Source: Paenibacillus sp. FSL A5-0031 (GTDB lineage Bacteria; Bacillota; Bacilli; Paenibacillales; Paenibacillaceae). Taken from it: DNA of 64,000 nucleotides. The stretch covers positions 1 to 64,000 of the forward strand of contig NZ_MRTD01000030.1 in assembly GCF_001956295.1 (NCBI RefSeq), written 5' to 3'. Below are positions 8,558 to 16,743 of this stretch, piece after piece (the stretch's first letter is position 1; each line of letters starts with the position of its first letter). A program made the translations under genes and the position numbers. The notes under the pieces are model-generated. The model saw only the letters and a list, made by a program, of their open reading frames with translations, did not search any database and was not told the origin of the DNA.

Positions 8558-10591
8558 ATGCGTGTATATCAATCTACCTTACGGATCGAAGGCTCAAGCA
8601 TTGGCGGTCAAAATCCACTGCCGATGTTCCGAAATCGTCAAAAACATAGAGAAGTCAGCGATAACGGCACTCTTCCAAGCGAGCTGCGATCAAAGCTAGG
8701 ATATGAAGCAGGGGAACGTTATTTACCCTACCGAATGCAGGATCGTTATACTAGAGATCGGAAAAATCTATTGCTAGAAACTATCGTGCTGGAAAATGAA
8801 CATTTGCAGGCTGTTTTTTTACCTGCTTATGGTGGAAGATTGTATTCTCTTACGGAGAAAAAAACGAATCGCAGCCTTCTCTATACGAATCCGGTGCTGC
8901 AGCCTGCCAACCTAGCCATATTGAACGCTTGGTTCTCTGGAGGAATCGAGTGGAATATCGGTCAGCTCGGACATACGTTTACCACATGCTCCCCCGTTCA
9001 TACAGCCATTCTGCAAGATGAGAAAGGAAACGATTTTCTAAGGCTGTATGATTACGAGAGCTGTAAAAACGTATTTTGGCAAATTGACTTTCATCTGCCC
9101 ACTGGTTCAAACAAGCTCATTCTTTATGTGCGGATCATTAATGACAATGACAAGTCGGTTCCGATGTACTGGTGGACGAACATCGCTGTAGAGGAAACAC
9201 CGCAAGCCCGTCTTTTTTCGTCAACAGATGAAGTCATTTATATTGACCATAAAGTGAAAGGATTTGGCCTTGGCAAGCTGCCGTATCTGCCGACTGTACC
9301 GGGCAAAGACATCACCTATCCGCTGAACTTTCCTTTCTCGAATGAATATTTCTTTCAAACGAAGGCAAGCTGTAATGCTCCTTGGGAAGCTGTCGCTTAT
9401 GAGGATGGACGATTGTTTTATGAACGCTCCACCTCTCTTCTCCGTTATCGCAAAATGTTTTGCTGGGGAAACCATGCCGGAGGAAGACGATGGTGCGATT
9501 ATCTTGCTAACCCCGGTGAAGGAAATTACATTGAAATTCAAAGCGGCTTAGCGCCAACGCAGCTGCATGGACTTGATATGCCTGCTCAATCGGAGTGGGA
9601 TTTCACGCAAGTAATCGGCATGACCGATATTAAAATCGACAAAGCCCACCAACAGGATTGGAATCAGGCGAATCAATACATTCGAGATTGTGTCGATCAT
9701 CATATCGATGCCGAAGAAATGGAGAAGCTGCATGAGTCCATGCGAATTCTCGCACAACAAGCGCCTGAGCAAGTCCTTTATACGGGTTCTCCATGGGGTG
9801 CGCTAGAGCAGCTGCGCCGAGAACTGAAGGAAAATCGAACGATTCCTGAAGGCTTTTATTTTACGAAGCTAAGCACAGCGCCCGAAGCCGAGCATAGCGA
9901 TTGGCTCGCCCTTCTTGAAACAGGAACGCTTCCAGATCACGACGTGCAAGAAGTGCCAAAAGCATGGATGGTTCAGGATGAGTGGCTTGCCCTGCTTGAA
10001 GAGAGCCTTGAGCACCAAGAGAACCAATCATGGAACGCTTATATGCATTTGGGCATCATGCTTTATGAGCGAGGAATGGAGCAGGAAGCTATCGATGCAT
10101 GGGAGAAATCGATAGACATTCAACCCTCCGTATGGGTATATCGAAATCTAGCTGAAGCGATGAAATATGTAGGACGAATCGATCTGGCGCTTGCCTACTG
10201 GAAAAAAGCCTATCTCGTTTCCAACTCGTTCCCTGATCGTGCTTTGGCTGAGGAATACTTAAATTTGCTCATAGCTAACAAACAGTACGAAGAGGCGTGG
10301 CAAATGTACAAAGAATTGCCTGAAGCCTATTCGAGCAGTGACCGCATTCAAATTATAGTAGGCGTTGCCGCACTTGAGCTTGAACAGGATGCATTCGTTA
10401 AGCAATTGTTCCTTAAGGAATTTGCGGTCATACGTGAAGGTGAAATATTAATCATAGAGCTATGGTATAAATACAATGCCAAGAAGCTTGCACAATCAAG
10501 GAATGAATCCTATTCCGAAATACATCTTGAAGAGGCGAAAAATAAATTTCCGCCGCCAACCAATATTGACTTCAGAATCATAGGTGAATAA
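8558..10591 (+). CDS. DUF5107 and TPR protein
   Basis: This 677-residue, probably cytoplasmic protein has no signal peptide. Residues about 40-350 match the DUF5107 type: a beta-rich, aldose-epimerase-like region with YGGRLYSL, GGIEWNIG and YWWTNIAVEE stretches. Residues about 480-610 carry helical TPR repeats (for example AYMHLGIMLYERGMEQEAIDAW). It lies last in the sugar-uptake operon with a clear ribosome site. A role in handling the imported sugar is likely from context, but DUF5107 has no assigned reaction. It is shorter than the many DUF5107 proteins I recall of about 1000 residues. Confidence 0.8.
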   Translation: MRVYQSTLRIEGSSIGGQNPLPMFRNRQKHREVSDNGTLPSELRSKLGYEAGERYLPYRMQDRYTRDRKNLLLETIVLENEHLQAVFLPAYGGRLYSLTEKKTNRSLLYTNPVLQPANLAILNAWFSGGIEWNIGQLGHTFTTCSPVHTAILQDEKGNDFLRLYDYESCKNVFWQIDFHLPTGSNKLILYVRIINDNDKSVPMYWWTNIAVEETPQARLFSSTDEVIYIDHKVKGFGLGKLPYLPTVPGKDITYPLNFPFSNEYFFQTKASCNAPWEAVAYEDGRLFYERSTSLLRYRKMFCWGNHAGGRRWCDYLANPGEGNYIEIQSGLAPTQLHGLDMPAQSEWDFTQVIGMTDIKIDKAHQQDWNQANQYIRDCVDHHIDAEEMEKLHESMRILAQQAPEQVLYTGSPWGALEQLRRELKENRTIPEGFYFTKLSTAPEAEHSDWLALLETGTLPDHDVQEVPKAWMVQDEWLALLEESLEHQENQSWNAYMHLGIMLYERGMEQEAIDAWEKSIDIQPSVWVYRNLAEAMKYVGRIDLALAYWKKAYLVSNSFPDRALAEEYLNLLIANKQYEEAWQMYKELPEAYSSSDRIQIIVGVAALELEQDAFVKQLFLKEFAVIREGEILIIELWYKYNAKKLAQSRNESYSEIHLEEAKNKFPPPTNIDFRIIGE

Positions 10592-10598
10592 AGAGATG

Positions 10599-10624
10599 AC
10601 GGTGCGTAGTAACGTACCGTTTTT
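10599..10624 (+). terminator. Terminator of sugar-uptake operon
   Basis: ACGGTGCGT and ACGTACCGT form a 9-bp stem with one G-T pair and a 4-base loop, followed by five T's. It lies just after the DUF5107 gene. Confidence 0.75.
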
Positions 10625-10985
10625 CTGTGCTTTGAGAAAGCTGCCTCGCCCTCTTCTGTTCCGTTTTAGGCATAATATAAAAATTGAAATTGGCTGTAGA
10701 CATATACAAATTTTGTGTGTTACATTGATTAACATAGAGGCATGAACGAAAAACAACCATCAGGAATGGATGGCTAGAAGTAAATTGGTTGATTCTATAG
10801 TGTGTCCTGCACCTTTAGTCTCATCTGAATTACTTTTTTTATAGGCCTAAAGTTAAAGCGCTTAAATGTTTTATTTTTTTGTATTTAAATTAAAGCGCTT
10901 TAATTTTGTTTGAGCTTGATTACATGCAAAGGAGGCTGCGAATCTGTCGACGGTTATACGACTATAATTTTAGGAGGAGTTTTAA
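10625..10985 (+). promoter_or_regulatory. GH8 upstream region with two palindromic operators
   Basis: This gene-free stretch contains two related palindromes centred on AAAGCGCTT. The first (10853-10866) has one mismatched pair. The second (10887-10906) is a perfect 20-bp palindrome around TTAAAGCGCTTTAA. The centres are 37 bp apart, both upstream of the endoglucanase start at 10986. They resemble LacI-family or CcpA operators but lack the outer G and C of a cre site. A strong AGGAGGAG ribosome site precedes a TTG start. The rest (10625-10850) shows nothing clear. Confidence 0.65.
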
Positions 10986-12953
10986 TTGCGCACTTTAAAA
11001 GCAAATAAAAGTATGATGAAATGGATGGGCCATGTCTTTCTCTGCTCAGCAATGCTTCTAACTTTATTGGGTGCACCCGCTCCACTTCAAACAAAGGTGC
11101 ATGCTGCAGGAGAGCTTAAACCGTTTCCGCAGCAGCTGAGCTATCCTGGCATTATAAAACCTAACCATGTCACTCAGGCAGCTATGAATACAGCGGTTTC
11201 GAGTTATTATACTTACTGGAAATCAACCTATTTAAAAAATAACCTCTCCTCATTGCCAGGCGGCTATTATGTCAAAGGGGATATTACCGGCGACGCTGAT
11301 GGTTACGATCCGCTTGGCACTTCAGAGGGGCAAGGCTATGGCATGGTCATTACAGCCTTGATGGCAGGTTTTGATTCAAATGCCAAAACCATTTATGACG
11401 GCCTATTCAAAACCGCTAGAGCTTTTAAAAGTTCGGGCAACTCAAATCTTATGGGCTGGGTTGTTGCAGATGCTGCTGGAGCACAAGGACATTTTGGCTC
11501 CGCTACCGACGGTGATTTGGACATCGCTTATTCCTTAATACTTGCTGACCAGCAATGGGGATCAGCTGGTACGATAAATTATTTGGCAGAAGCCAAAAAA
11601 ATGATTACGAACGGTATCAAGGCGAGCAATGTCACGACGAATAACCGCCTGAACCTTGGCGATTGGGATGCTAAGAGTGCATTAAATACCCGTCCCTCCG
11701 ACTGGATGCTCTCGCATTTAAGAGCCTTTTATGAGGTGACAGGAGATCAAACCTGGTTGAATGTCATTAACAACTTGTACACGGTTTATAGTCAGTTCTC
11801 AAGCGCCTATTCAGCTACCACGGGGCTGATTTCAGATTTTGTTGTCGACAATCCTCCAAAGCCAGCTCCACAAAACTACTTAGATGAATTTCCAGAAACT
11901 AATGAATACAATTACAATGCAAGCCGGGTTCCACTCAGAATCGTAATGGACTATGCTTTCTACGGCGACACGAGAGGCCGGGATATTGCTAACAAAATGG
12001 CCGTATGGATCAAAGGCGCTACAAGCGGCAATCCGAATAACATTAAAGATGGATATAAACTAAATGGCGGAGTTAGCGGTTCCTACGCAACTGCTGTTTT
12101 TGTATCGCCGTTTATTTCAGCAGCAACCACGAGCAGCACGCACCAAGCATGGGTAAATGCTGGATGGGATTGGATGAAAAACAAAAAAGAATCCTATTTC
12201 AGCGATTCCTTCAATTTGCTTAATATGTTATTCATTTCAGGTAATTGGTGGATACCAACTGGTGGCGGAACAACGGATACACAAGCGCCTACAGCACCAG
12301 CAAATTTGACTGCATCTTCTGCATCCAGCAGCCAAATTAACTTGAGCTGGTCAGCTTCTACCGACAATGTTGGCGTATCTGGTTATCAAGTATTTCGCGG
12401 CGGCACATTAGTAGGCTCGCCTCCTTCCGGTACGACCTTTACTGACACAGGCCTAAACGCTTCCACGTCATATAGTTATACAGTGAAGGCCATTGATGCT
12501 GCGGGCAATCTTTCTGCGAGCAGCAATACAGCCAGCGCAACAACGAGTCCGAATTCAACAACAACGAACCTTGCTTTAGGCAAAACCGCTACAGCAAGCT
12601 CAATTGAGGGCGCAGGTTTTGAAGCTTCCAAAGCGACGGATGGCAATTCGACGACAAGATGGGCGAGTGTTGAAGGAAGCAACAACGAGTGGATTTACGT
12701 AGACCTTGGTTCCATTCAAAACGTCAACCGTGTGAAATTAAACTGGGAAGCCGCTTACGGTAAAGGCTATAAAATCCAAGTTTCCACAAATAGTACAACT
12801 TGGACAGACGCTTTTACAACGACAACGGGCAATGGAGCCATCGATGATATTACGTTTGCATCCAAAAGCGGAAGATATGTAAGAGTGCTTTGCACGGCAC
12901 GAGGTACTGCTTACGGATACTCGCTTTTTGATTTCGAGGTATACGGCTCTTAA
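10986..12953 (+). CDS. Secreted modular GH8 endoglucanase with FN3 and discoidin-type CBM
   Basis: The TTG start is chosen because AGGAGGAG lies 6 bases before it. The 655-residue product has a signal peptide (about 1-41, ending VHAA). The GH8 domain (about 45-425) carries the family signature ATDGDLDIA at 173-181 and the likely general acid E114 in GTSEGQGYGM. A fibronectin type III domain (about 430-520) and a C-terminal F5/8 type C (CBM32-like) domain (about 525-655) follow. It should cleave beta-1,4-glucan (cellulose) or a similar glucan outside the cell; chitosan or xylan activity also occurs in GH8. It stands alone with its own operators and terminator. Confidence 0.92.
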   Translation: MRTLKANKSMMKWMGHVFLCSAMLLTLLGAPAPLQTKVHAAGELKPFPQQLSYPGIIKPNHVTQAAMNTAVSSYYTYWKSTYLKNNLSSLPGGYYVKGDITGDADGYDPLGTSEGQGYGMVITALMAGFDSNAKTIYDGLFKTARAFKSSGNSNLMGWVVADAAGAQGHFGSATDGDLDIAYSLILADQQWGSAGTINYLAEAKKMITNGIKASNVTTNNRLNLGDWDAKSALNTRPSDWMLSHLRAFYEVTGDQTWLNVINNLYTVYSQFSSAYSATTGLISDFVVDNPPKPAPQNYLDEFPETNEYNYNASRVPLRIVMDYAFYGDTRGRDIANKMAVWIKGATSGNPNNIKDGYKLNGGVSGSYATAVFVSPFISAATTSSTHQAWVNAGWDWMKNKKESYFSDSFNLLNMLFISGNWWIPTGGGTTDTQAPTAPANLTASSASSSQINLSWSASTDNVGVSGYQVFRGGTLVGSPPSGTTFTDTGLNASTSYSYTVKAIDAAGNLSASSNTASATTSPNSTTTNLALGKTATASSIEGAGFEASKATDGNSTTRWASVEGSNNEWIYVDLGSIQNVNRVKLNWEAAYGKGYKIQVSTNSTTWTDAFTTTTGNGAIDDITFASKSGRYVRVLCTARGTAYGYSLFDFEVYGS

Positions 12954-12968
12954 TAGGTAAACACACGC

Positions 12969-13010
12969 AAAGCCTGACCGATAACTGTCGGTCAGGCTTT
13001 GTTTTGTTTG
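12969..13010 (+). terminator. Terminator after GH8 gene
   Basis: AAAGCCTGACCGA pairs with TCGGTCAGGCTTT, a perfect 13-bp stem with a 6-base loop, followed by a T-rich tail. It sits between two convergent genes and may also stop transcription from the TetR side. Confidence 0.85.
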
Positions 13011-13018
13011 TCTCTCAT

Positions 13019-13609
13019 TTAACGAAGGCCGTCTAGAAGCTTACGCAGCGTCTGCAAACATTCCTCCATCGCTTCAGCAGCCTCAGCAGTATCCGATATT
13101 TGTGCGAGCCAAAGCGCCGCTTCATTCATAGCTCCCGACAACAAATGAGTGGCAGCATCCAGACGAACACCCTTAAGGTAGCCCTGCTGCTGCATCGTTT
13201 CCAGCTGTTCAAGCAGCAATTTCATCGACTGCTGCTCATCCAGAAGCCGCCACTCCTCCCAGCCAAGCACAGCAGGACCATCGATTAGCATGATCCGCCT
13301 GTTTTGCGGTTCTATTGCGACAGTCACAAATGCCCGGCATCCCAGACATAATTGCTCCCACAAATCGTCGCTAAGCGAAGCCTCTTCCTCCAGCCGCTGC
13401 GCTACTTCAGATTGAACAAGTGAAAGCACCGCTCGGAATAAACCTTTTTTACTGCCAAAATGGTGATAAACAGCCCCCCGAGTGACCTCAGCATCTTTGG
13501 CTATTTCCTCTAGTGAACTGTCCGCAAATCCGAAAGTGGTAAAATGATGCCTCGCCACTTCCTCTAGTTTATGAATCGTCTCTTCCGTATCTTTTTTCGT
13601 TTTCCTCAT
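13019..13609 (-). CDS. TetR family repressor
   Basis: This 196-residue regulator has an N-terminal helix-turn-helix (about 10-57) with the TetR pattern SLEEIAKDAEVTRGAVYHHFGSK and a variable helical ligand-binding region. An AGGAGC ribosome site precedes the start. It lies 52 bp downstream of a VOC-domain gene on the same strand. The promoter of that gene contains a perfect 21-bp palindrome, so the protein probably represses its own two-gene operon and releases on binding an unknown small molecule. Confidence 0.9.
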   Translation of the reverse strand: MRKTKKDTEETIHKLEEVARHHFTTFGFADSSLEEIAKDAEVTRGAVYHHFGSKKGLFRAVLSLVQSEVAQRLEEEASLSDDLWEQLCLGCRAFVTVAIEPQNRRIMLIDGPAVLGWEEWRLLDEQQSMKLLLEQLETMQQQGYLKGVRLDAATHLLSGAMNEAALWLAQISDTAEAAEAMEECLQTLRKLLDGLR

Positions 13610-13661
13610 CCAGTTGCTCCTATTTTCTTAAAAGCTCAGAAGGAGCTTCAAGCAAGCTCAT

Positions 13662-14117
13662 TTAATTATCAGCTGCTGCTCCCTCTTGCTGCCACACGGA
13701 TTGCACATAGTTCATGCTTTCTTGTTCCGAGGGCGGAATAATTGCAATTACATCTATTAATACGCCGCCGGGATCAGAGAGAATAAAATGTCGTTGCCCA
13801 AAATCCTCATCGCGAATATCCTGCTCCAAAGACAGCTTCGCGTCAAGGACCAAGCGCTTGTACTCACTATCTACATTATCAACTTCCATGTTAAGAATCA
13901 ATCCTTCCGCTCTCTTACGATAGCTCGCGGGAACCGTGGAATGACTTGCTGATAGCAGCGCTAATTCATAAAAACATTGCCCTTCACCCGTCTTCCGCAA
14001 GCTCACATACCAGTCGGACTCGTACACAACTTCAAAACCAAAGTAACGTTGATAAAAATCAGCACTTTTCGCTACATCCTGTGACATCACAACTGGATAA
14101 AAACTGTTCATTTTCAA
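13662..14117 (-). CDS. VOC-family (glyoxalase/bleomycin-resistance fold) protein
   Basis: This 151-residue protein has the vicinal-oxygen-chelate pattern: paired beta-alpha-beta units, FYQRYFGFEVVYESDWYVSLR near the N-terminus and FILSDPGGVLIDVI near the C-terminus. Members bind metals or toxic compounds or act as lyases and dioxygenases. An exact reaction cannot be assigned. The TTG at 14117 is favoured by an AGGAGA site 8 bases upstream; an in-frame ATG two codons later (14111) is the alternative. It shares an operon with the TetR gene, which suggests an inducible detoxification or resistance role. Confidence 0.82.
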   Translation of the reverse strand: MKMNSFYPVVMSQDVAKSADFYQRYFGFEVVYESDWYVSLRKTGEGQCFYELALLSASHSTVPASYRKRAEGLILNMEVDNVDSEYKRLVLDAKLSLEQDIRDEDFGQRHFILSDPGGVLIDVIAIIPPSEQESMNYVQSVWQQEGAAADN

Positions 14118-14160
14118 ATGGAAGCTCTCCTTTAGTATTTATAGGATTGAATATAGTTGG

Positions 14161-14190
14161 ATCTTAACATACATACTGTATGTATGTAAA
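14161..14190 (-). promoter_or_regulatory. Promoter with TetR-type operator
   Basis: Read on the minus strand, TTTACA (14185-14190) and TAAGAT (14161-14166) are spaced by 18 bases. The spacer is almost filled by a perfect palindrome at 14167-14187: ACATACATAC, one central base, GTATGTATGT. Repressor bound here would block polymerase. The position upstream of the VOC-TetR operon points to the TetR protein as the ligand of this site. Confidence 0.75.
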
Positions 14191-14220
14191 TAGTTTTGTT
14201 ATTTACTCTAGGCCGAACGC

Positions 14221-14259
14221 AAAAAAAAAATGACCTTCCGGAAATGAAGAAGGTCATTT
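14221..14259 (-). terminator. Terminator of NagZ-like gene
   Basis: On the minus strand AAATGACCTTC pairs with GAAGGTCATTT (11 bp) and is followed by about ten T's. It lies 12 bases past the stop codon of the GH3 gene. Confidence 0.9.
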
Positions 14260-14270
14260 CTTATGTCAGG

Positions 14271-16073
14271 CTAGCGATAACTCAAGCCAAAGTTTCTTGA
14301 GTATTCGTTATTTAAGGTCACAGGCAGCTTCCCCTGTGGCTTGGAACCGAATATGACCTTCACAGCAGCTTCCCACGATATTGGAATCGGCGTTATCCAG
14401 TACCAATTATCAAGCGCATAGGTTGAAATATATGCCTTCACATTCGGATATCCCAAAATATCGCTTGGGTTTCCGAGGGAGACAGCTGCTACCGGCTTTC
14501 CAGTTGCAAGTAATCCGTTCACCAGATCCACTTGCCCTTGTGGTATTTGCTGATCCGACTTCGTAAACACAATAATTCGATCTGCGTTTTCAGCCTTCTC
14601 GACCGCCTTCTTAACCGCTGACTTTGTAGCATCTAACACTTCTCCCGCAGCTTTTGCTGCCTGATAAGAAATGACTTTGCCTTTGCTTATTTGCCTAACT
14701 GCTGCTGCAATCTGATCTGCGTAAGCCATACTTACGACAAGCGTTGTCTGATTTGCTTCCGCATCAAATGGAAGAACATTGTCATTTTTGATGAGCGTTA
14801 TAGAATTCAGTGCCATTCGCTCAGCTAACTCACGGTGTTCTTTTTTCCCAACTACTTGGCTCACATGATCAATGTCTACCAAACGATGATCAAACATGTC
14901 TAGCTTGAATTTATAGGTCAGTATCCGTTCCACCGATTCATCCACTCGGCTTCTCTCGAGCTTGCCGGCCTGCAATGCTTCATAAAGGGACTCCAACGTA
15001 TCGAATTGATCAGCTTCAGTGCCATTTGCCATGACGATATCTGCTCCTGCATTGATGGCCATAACCGCAGCTTCGCCCGCTCCCCAATTGTCGGATATCG
15101 CTTGCATCACCATAGCATCTGTGACAATGATCCCTTTAAAACCCATTTCCTTTCTCAACAAACCTGTAAGAACTTTCTTTGAGAGTGTCGCAGGAAGTTC
15201 AGCATCAATCGCTTCAATAATAATATGTGAAGTCATAATAGACTCGATTCCTTGATCGATTACTGCTTGAAATGGGGGGAGATGCACGGTTCGCAGCACT
15301 TCTTCGCTGTAAGACACTTTGGATAACGACATATGAGTATCAAAACCTGTATCCCCATGCCCTGGAAAATGCTTGGCGCTAGATATCATTCCTTCGTTTT
15401 GATAACCCCTCACCTCTGCAACAGCCATATCGCTTACAAGCTTCGTGTCTTCTCCAAAAGACCGAACACCAATCACTGGGTTCATCAGGTTCGAATTGAC
15501 ATCAACGACCGGCGAGAAACTCCAGTGAAAACCCATTGCTTTGGATTCAACAGCCGTCAAGCGCGCAGCTTGTTCCGCATAATCTACATTTTGTGTAGCT
15601 CCAATTGCCATCTGTCTTGGCAATACCGTTGCCTCATCAGGTACTCTTTGAGCAGCGCCGTATTCCAAATCGCCAGAAATAAATAGAGGGATACTTAATC
15701 TGGATTCAGATGCCAGTTGCTGGAGCGCATTAGTAAACCGGGCAGTATCGGAAGTAGAATTCATTCGTCGATTCAAGAGGGCACTGCCCACACCGTATTC
15801 CTTGATCATTTTATTTGATAATGAATCCGCTTGACCCGTAGGTGTATACATCACAAGCTGGCCTATCTTTTCCTTGTCCGTCATTTGACTTACAAGCTGT
15901 TTAGCTTTACTCGCATTGGTTATCTCTTTGTCTGTAGATTCCGAAGGTGATGGTGTTTGAACCGTTTCGGGTTCTTTGCTCCTTTTTTGGAAGTCAATCG
16001 GTGCTATTACGAATATTACAGCTATGGCGATAACCATTACTAATGTAAATAATATAACTGATCGCTTCTTCAT
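14271..16073 (-). CDS. nagZ: Exported NagZ-like GH3 beta-N-acetylhexosaminidase
   Basis: The start at 16073 is set by AAGGAAGG just upstream; an ATG eight codons earlier lacks a site. The 600-residue product has a signal or anchor helix (about 5-25) and a GH3 barrel. It carries the NagZ signature KHFPGHGDT (234-242) with the D245-T-H247 dyad expected to be the acid/base, and a nucleophile D319 in IVTDAM. A C-terminal alpha/beta domain follows, as in Bacillus YbbD/NagZ. It should remove N-acetylglucosamine from muropeptides outside the membrane for cell-wall recycling. It is monocistronic with its own terminator. Confidence 0.85.
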   Translation of the reverse strand: MKKRSVILFTLVMVIAIAVIFVIAPIDFQKRSKEPETVQTPSPSESTDKEITNASKAKQLVSQMTDKEKIGQLVMYTPTGQADSLSNKMIKEYGVGSALLNRRMNSTSDTARFTNALQQLASESRLSIPLFISGDLEYGAAQRVPDEATVLPRQMAIGATQNVDYAEQAARLTAVESKAMGFHWSFSPVVDVNSNLMNPVIGVRSFGEDTKLVSDMAVAEVRGYQNEGMISSAKHFPGHGDTGFDTHMSLSKVSYSEEVLRTVHLPPFQAVIDQGIESIMTSHIIIEAIDAELPATLSKKVLTGLLRKEMGFKGIIVTDAMVMQAISDNWGAGEAAVMAINAGADIVMANGTEADQFDTLESLYEALQAGKLERSRVDESVERILTYKFKLDMFDHRLVDIDHVSQVVGKKEHRELAERMALNSITLIKNDNVLPFDAEANQTTLVVSMAYADQIAAAVRQISKGKVISYQAAKAAGEVLDATKSAVKKAVEKAENADRIIVFTKSDQQIPQGQVDLVNGLLATGKPVAAVSLGNPSDILGYPNVKAYISTYALDNWYWITPIPISWEAAVKVIFGSKPQGKLPVTLNNEYSRNFGLSYR

Positions 16074-16271
16074 CGTTACCTTCCTTTGCTTATTCATTTC
16101 GGATGATATGAGTTAATACTGCCCATATGTTCCGAATAAAACCCTTCATTCACAGTTCTTGCCTAGTGTAGCACGACCATTTTTAGGAGAACAATATTGG
16201 AAATTCATTATTTATTATAGTTATCCATGCTTTTAAATCCGCTCAAAAAACAACACTTGTCAGACAATAAC

Positions 16272-16404
16272 TAACGAACCCAGCAATGCTTATTTGAAGC
16301 ATTCATAGTGGAATAAAATTGTAACGAACTCCAGAATCGCTATTTCGAGAAGAACAGCCCATTAGACCCTGTAAACCTTGTAATAGCGCCAATAAGGTTC
16401 GTTA
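16272..16404. repeat. Three-copy 28-bp intergenic repeat
   Basis: Two direct copies begin TAACGAAC at 16272 and 16322. A third lies inverted at 16377-16404. All share TAACGAAC, then about ten variable bases, then a TATT core (GCTATT in two copies) and an AG end. The outermost TAACGAACC and GGTTCGTTA form an inverted repeat around 133 bp. No coding capacity is present, so this is a non-autonomous intergenic repeat of unknown role. Confidence 0.65.
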
Positions 16405-16615
16405 ATACGTAAAAAAGGGTATTTTTCGAATAATAAGCATGATACAGTTCCTTAGAGATTCGACTTGGGGAGGTCTGGAGGTCTGGCGATGTTTGAGGCA
16501 AAGCGGCACTTACATTTCAGTATCGCAACTTCGCAGCATACCAAAGGTAAGACTAGTGCTTCGCTTGTATTCGCTTGCCCATAATCGGTTTAAGCAAGCA
16601 ACCATGCACCAAATT

Positions 16616-16660
16616 GAAAAAATAGCGCTGAAGGGATAACCCTTCACCGCTATTTTTTCA
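16616..16660. terminator. Bidirectional hairpin terminator
   Basis: AAAAAATAGCG-CTGAAGGG pairs with CCCTTCACCGCTATTTTTT around a short loop, with A and T runs on the two sides. It lies downstream of bglX on the minus strand, about 85 bases past its stop. Confidence 0.7.
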
Positions 16661-16675
16661 TGTTCTATAATATCT

Positions 16676-16741
16676 CTGCTCAAAGCGAGCGCTCACTCTG
16701 GCGAGTTCAATACTACTGCAGGAACAGCATCCCCTGTTCAC
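16676..16741 (-). repeat. 3'-flank repeat next to bglX
   Basis: Read on the minus strand it shares GCTCGCTTTGA, an upstream CTCGC and a GGGG-CTGT-like start with the element at 41-90. Both lie directly 3' of minus-strand genes, pointing to a dispersed 3'-UTR repeat. Only two copies are visible here. Confidence 0.4.
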
Positions 16742-16743
16742 AA

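Larger units (their letters stand above)
16074..16743. other. Gene-free region between two GH3 genes
   Basis: No credible coding frame is seen in this 670-base stretch. It holds the probable nagZ promoter side near 16080-16200, a three-copy 28-bp repeat (16272-16404), a strong bidirectional hairpin (16616-16660) and a 3'-flank repeat next to bglX (16676-16741). The part from 16410 to 16610 shows nothing recognisable. Confidence 0.6.

Noticed and set aside
16272..16404. A CRISPR array
   Set aside because: There are only three degenerate copies, one inverted, with uneven spacing and no cas genes.
16439..16639. A 66-codon plus-strand ORF between the GH3 genes
   Set aside because: No ribosome site or recognisable protein pattern, and its 3' end lies in a terminator hairpin.
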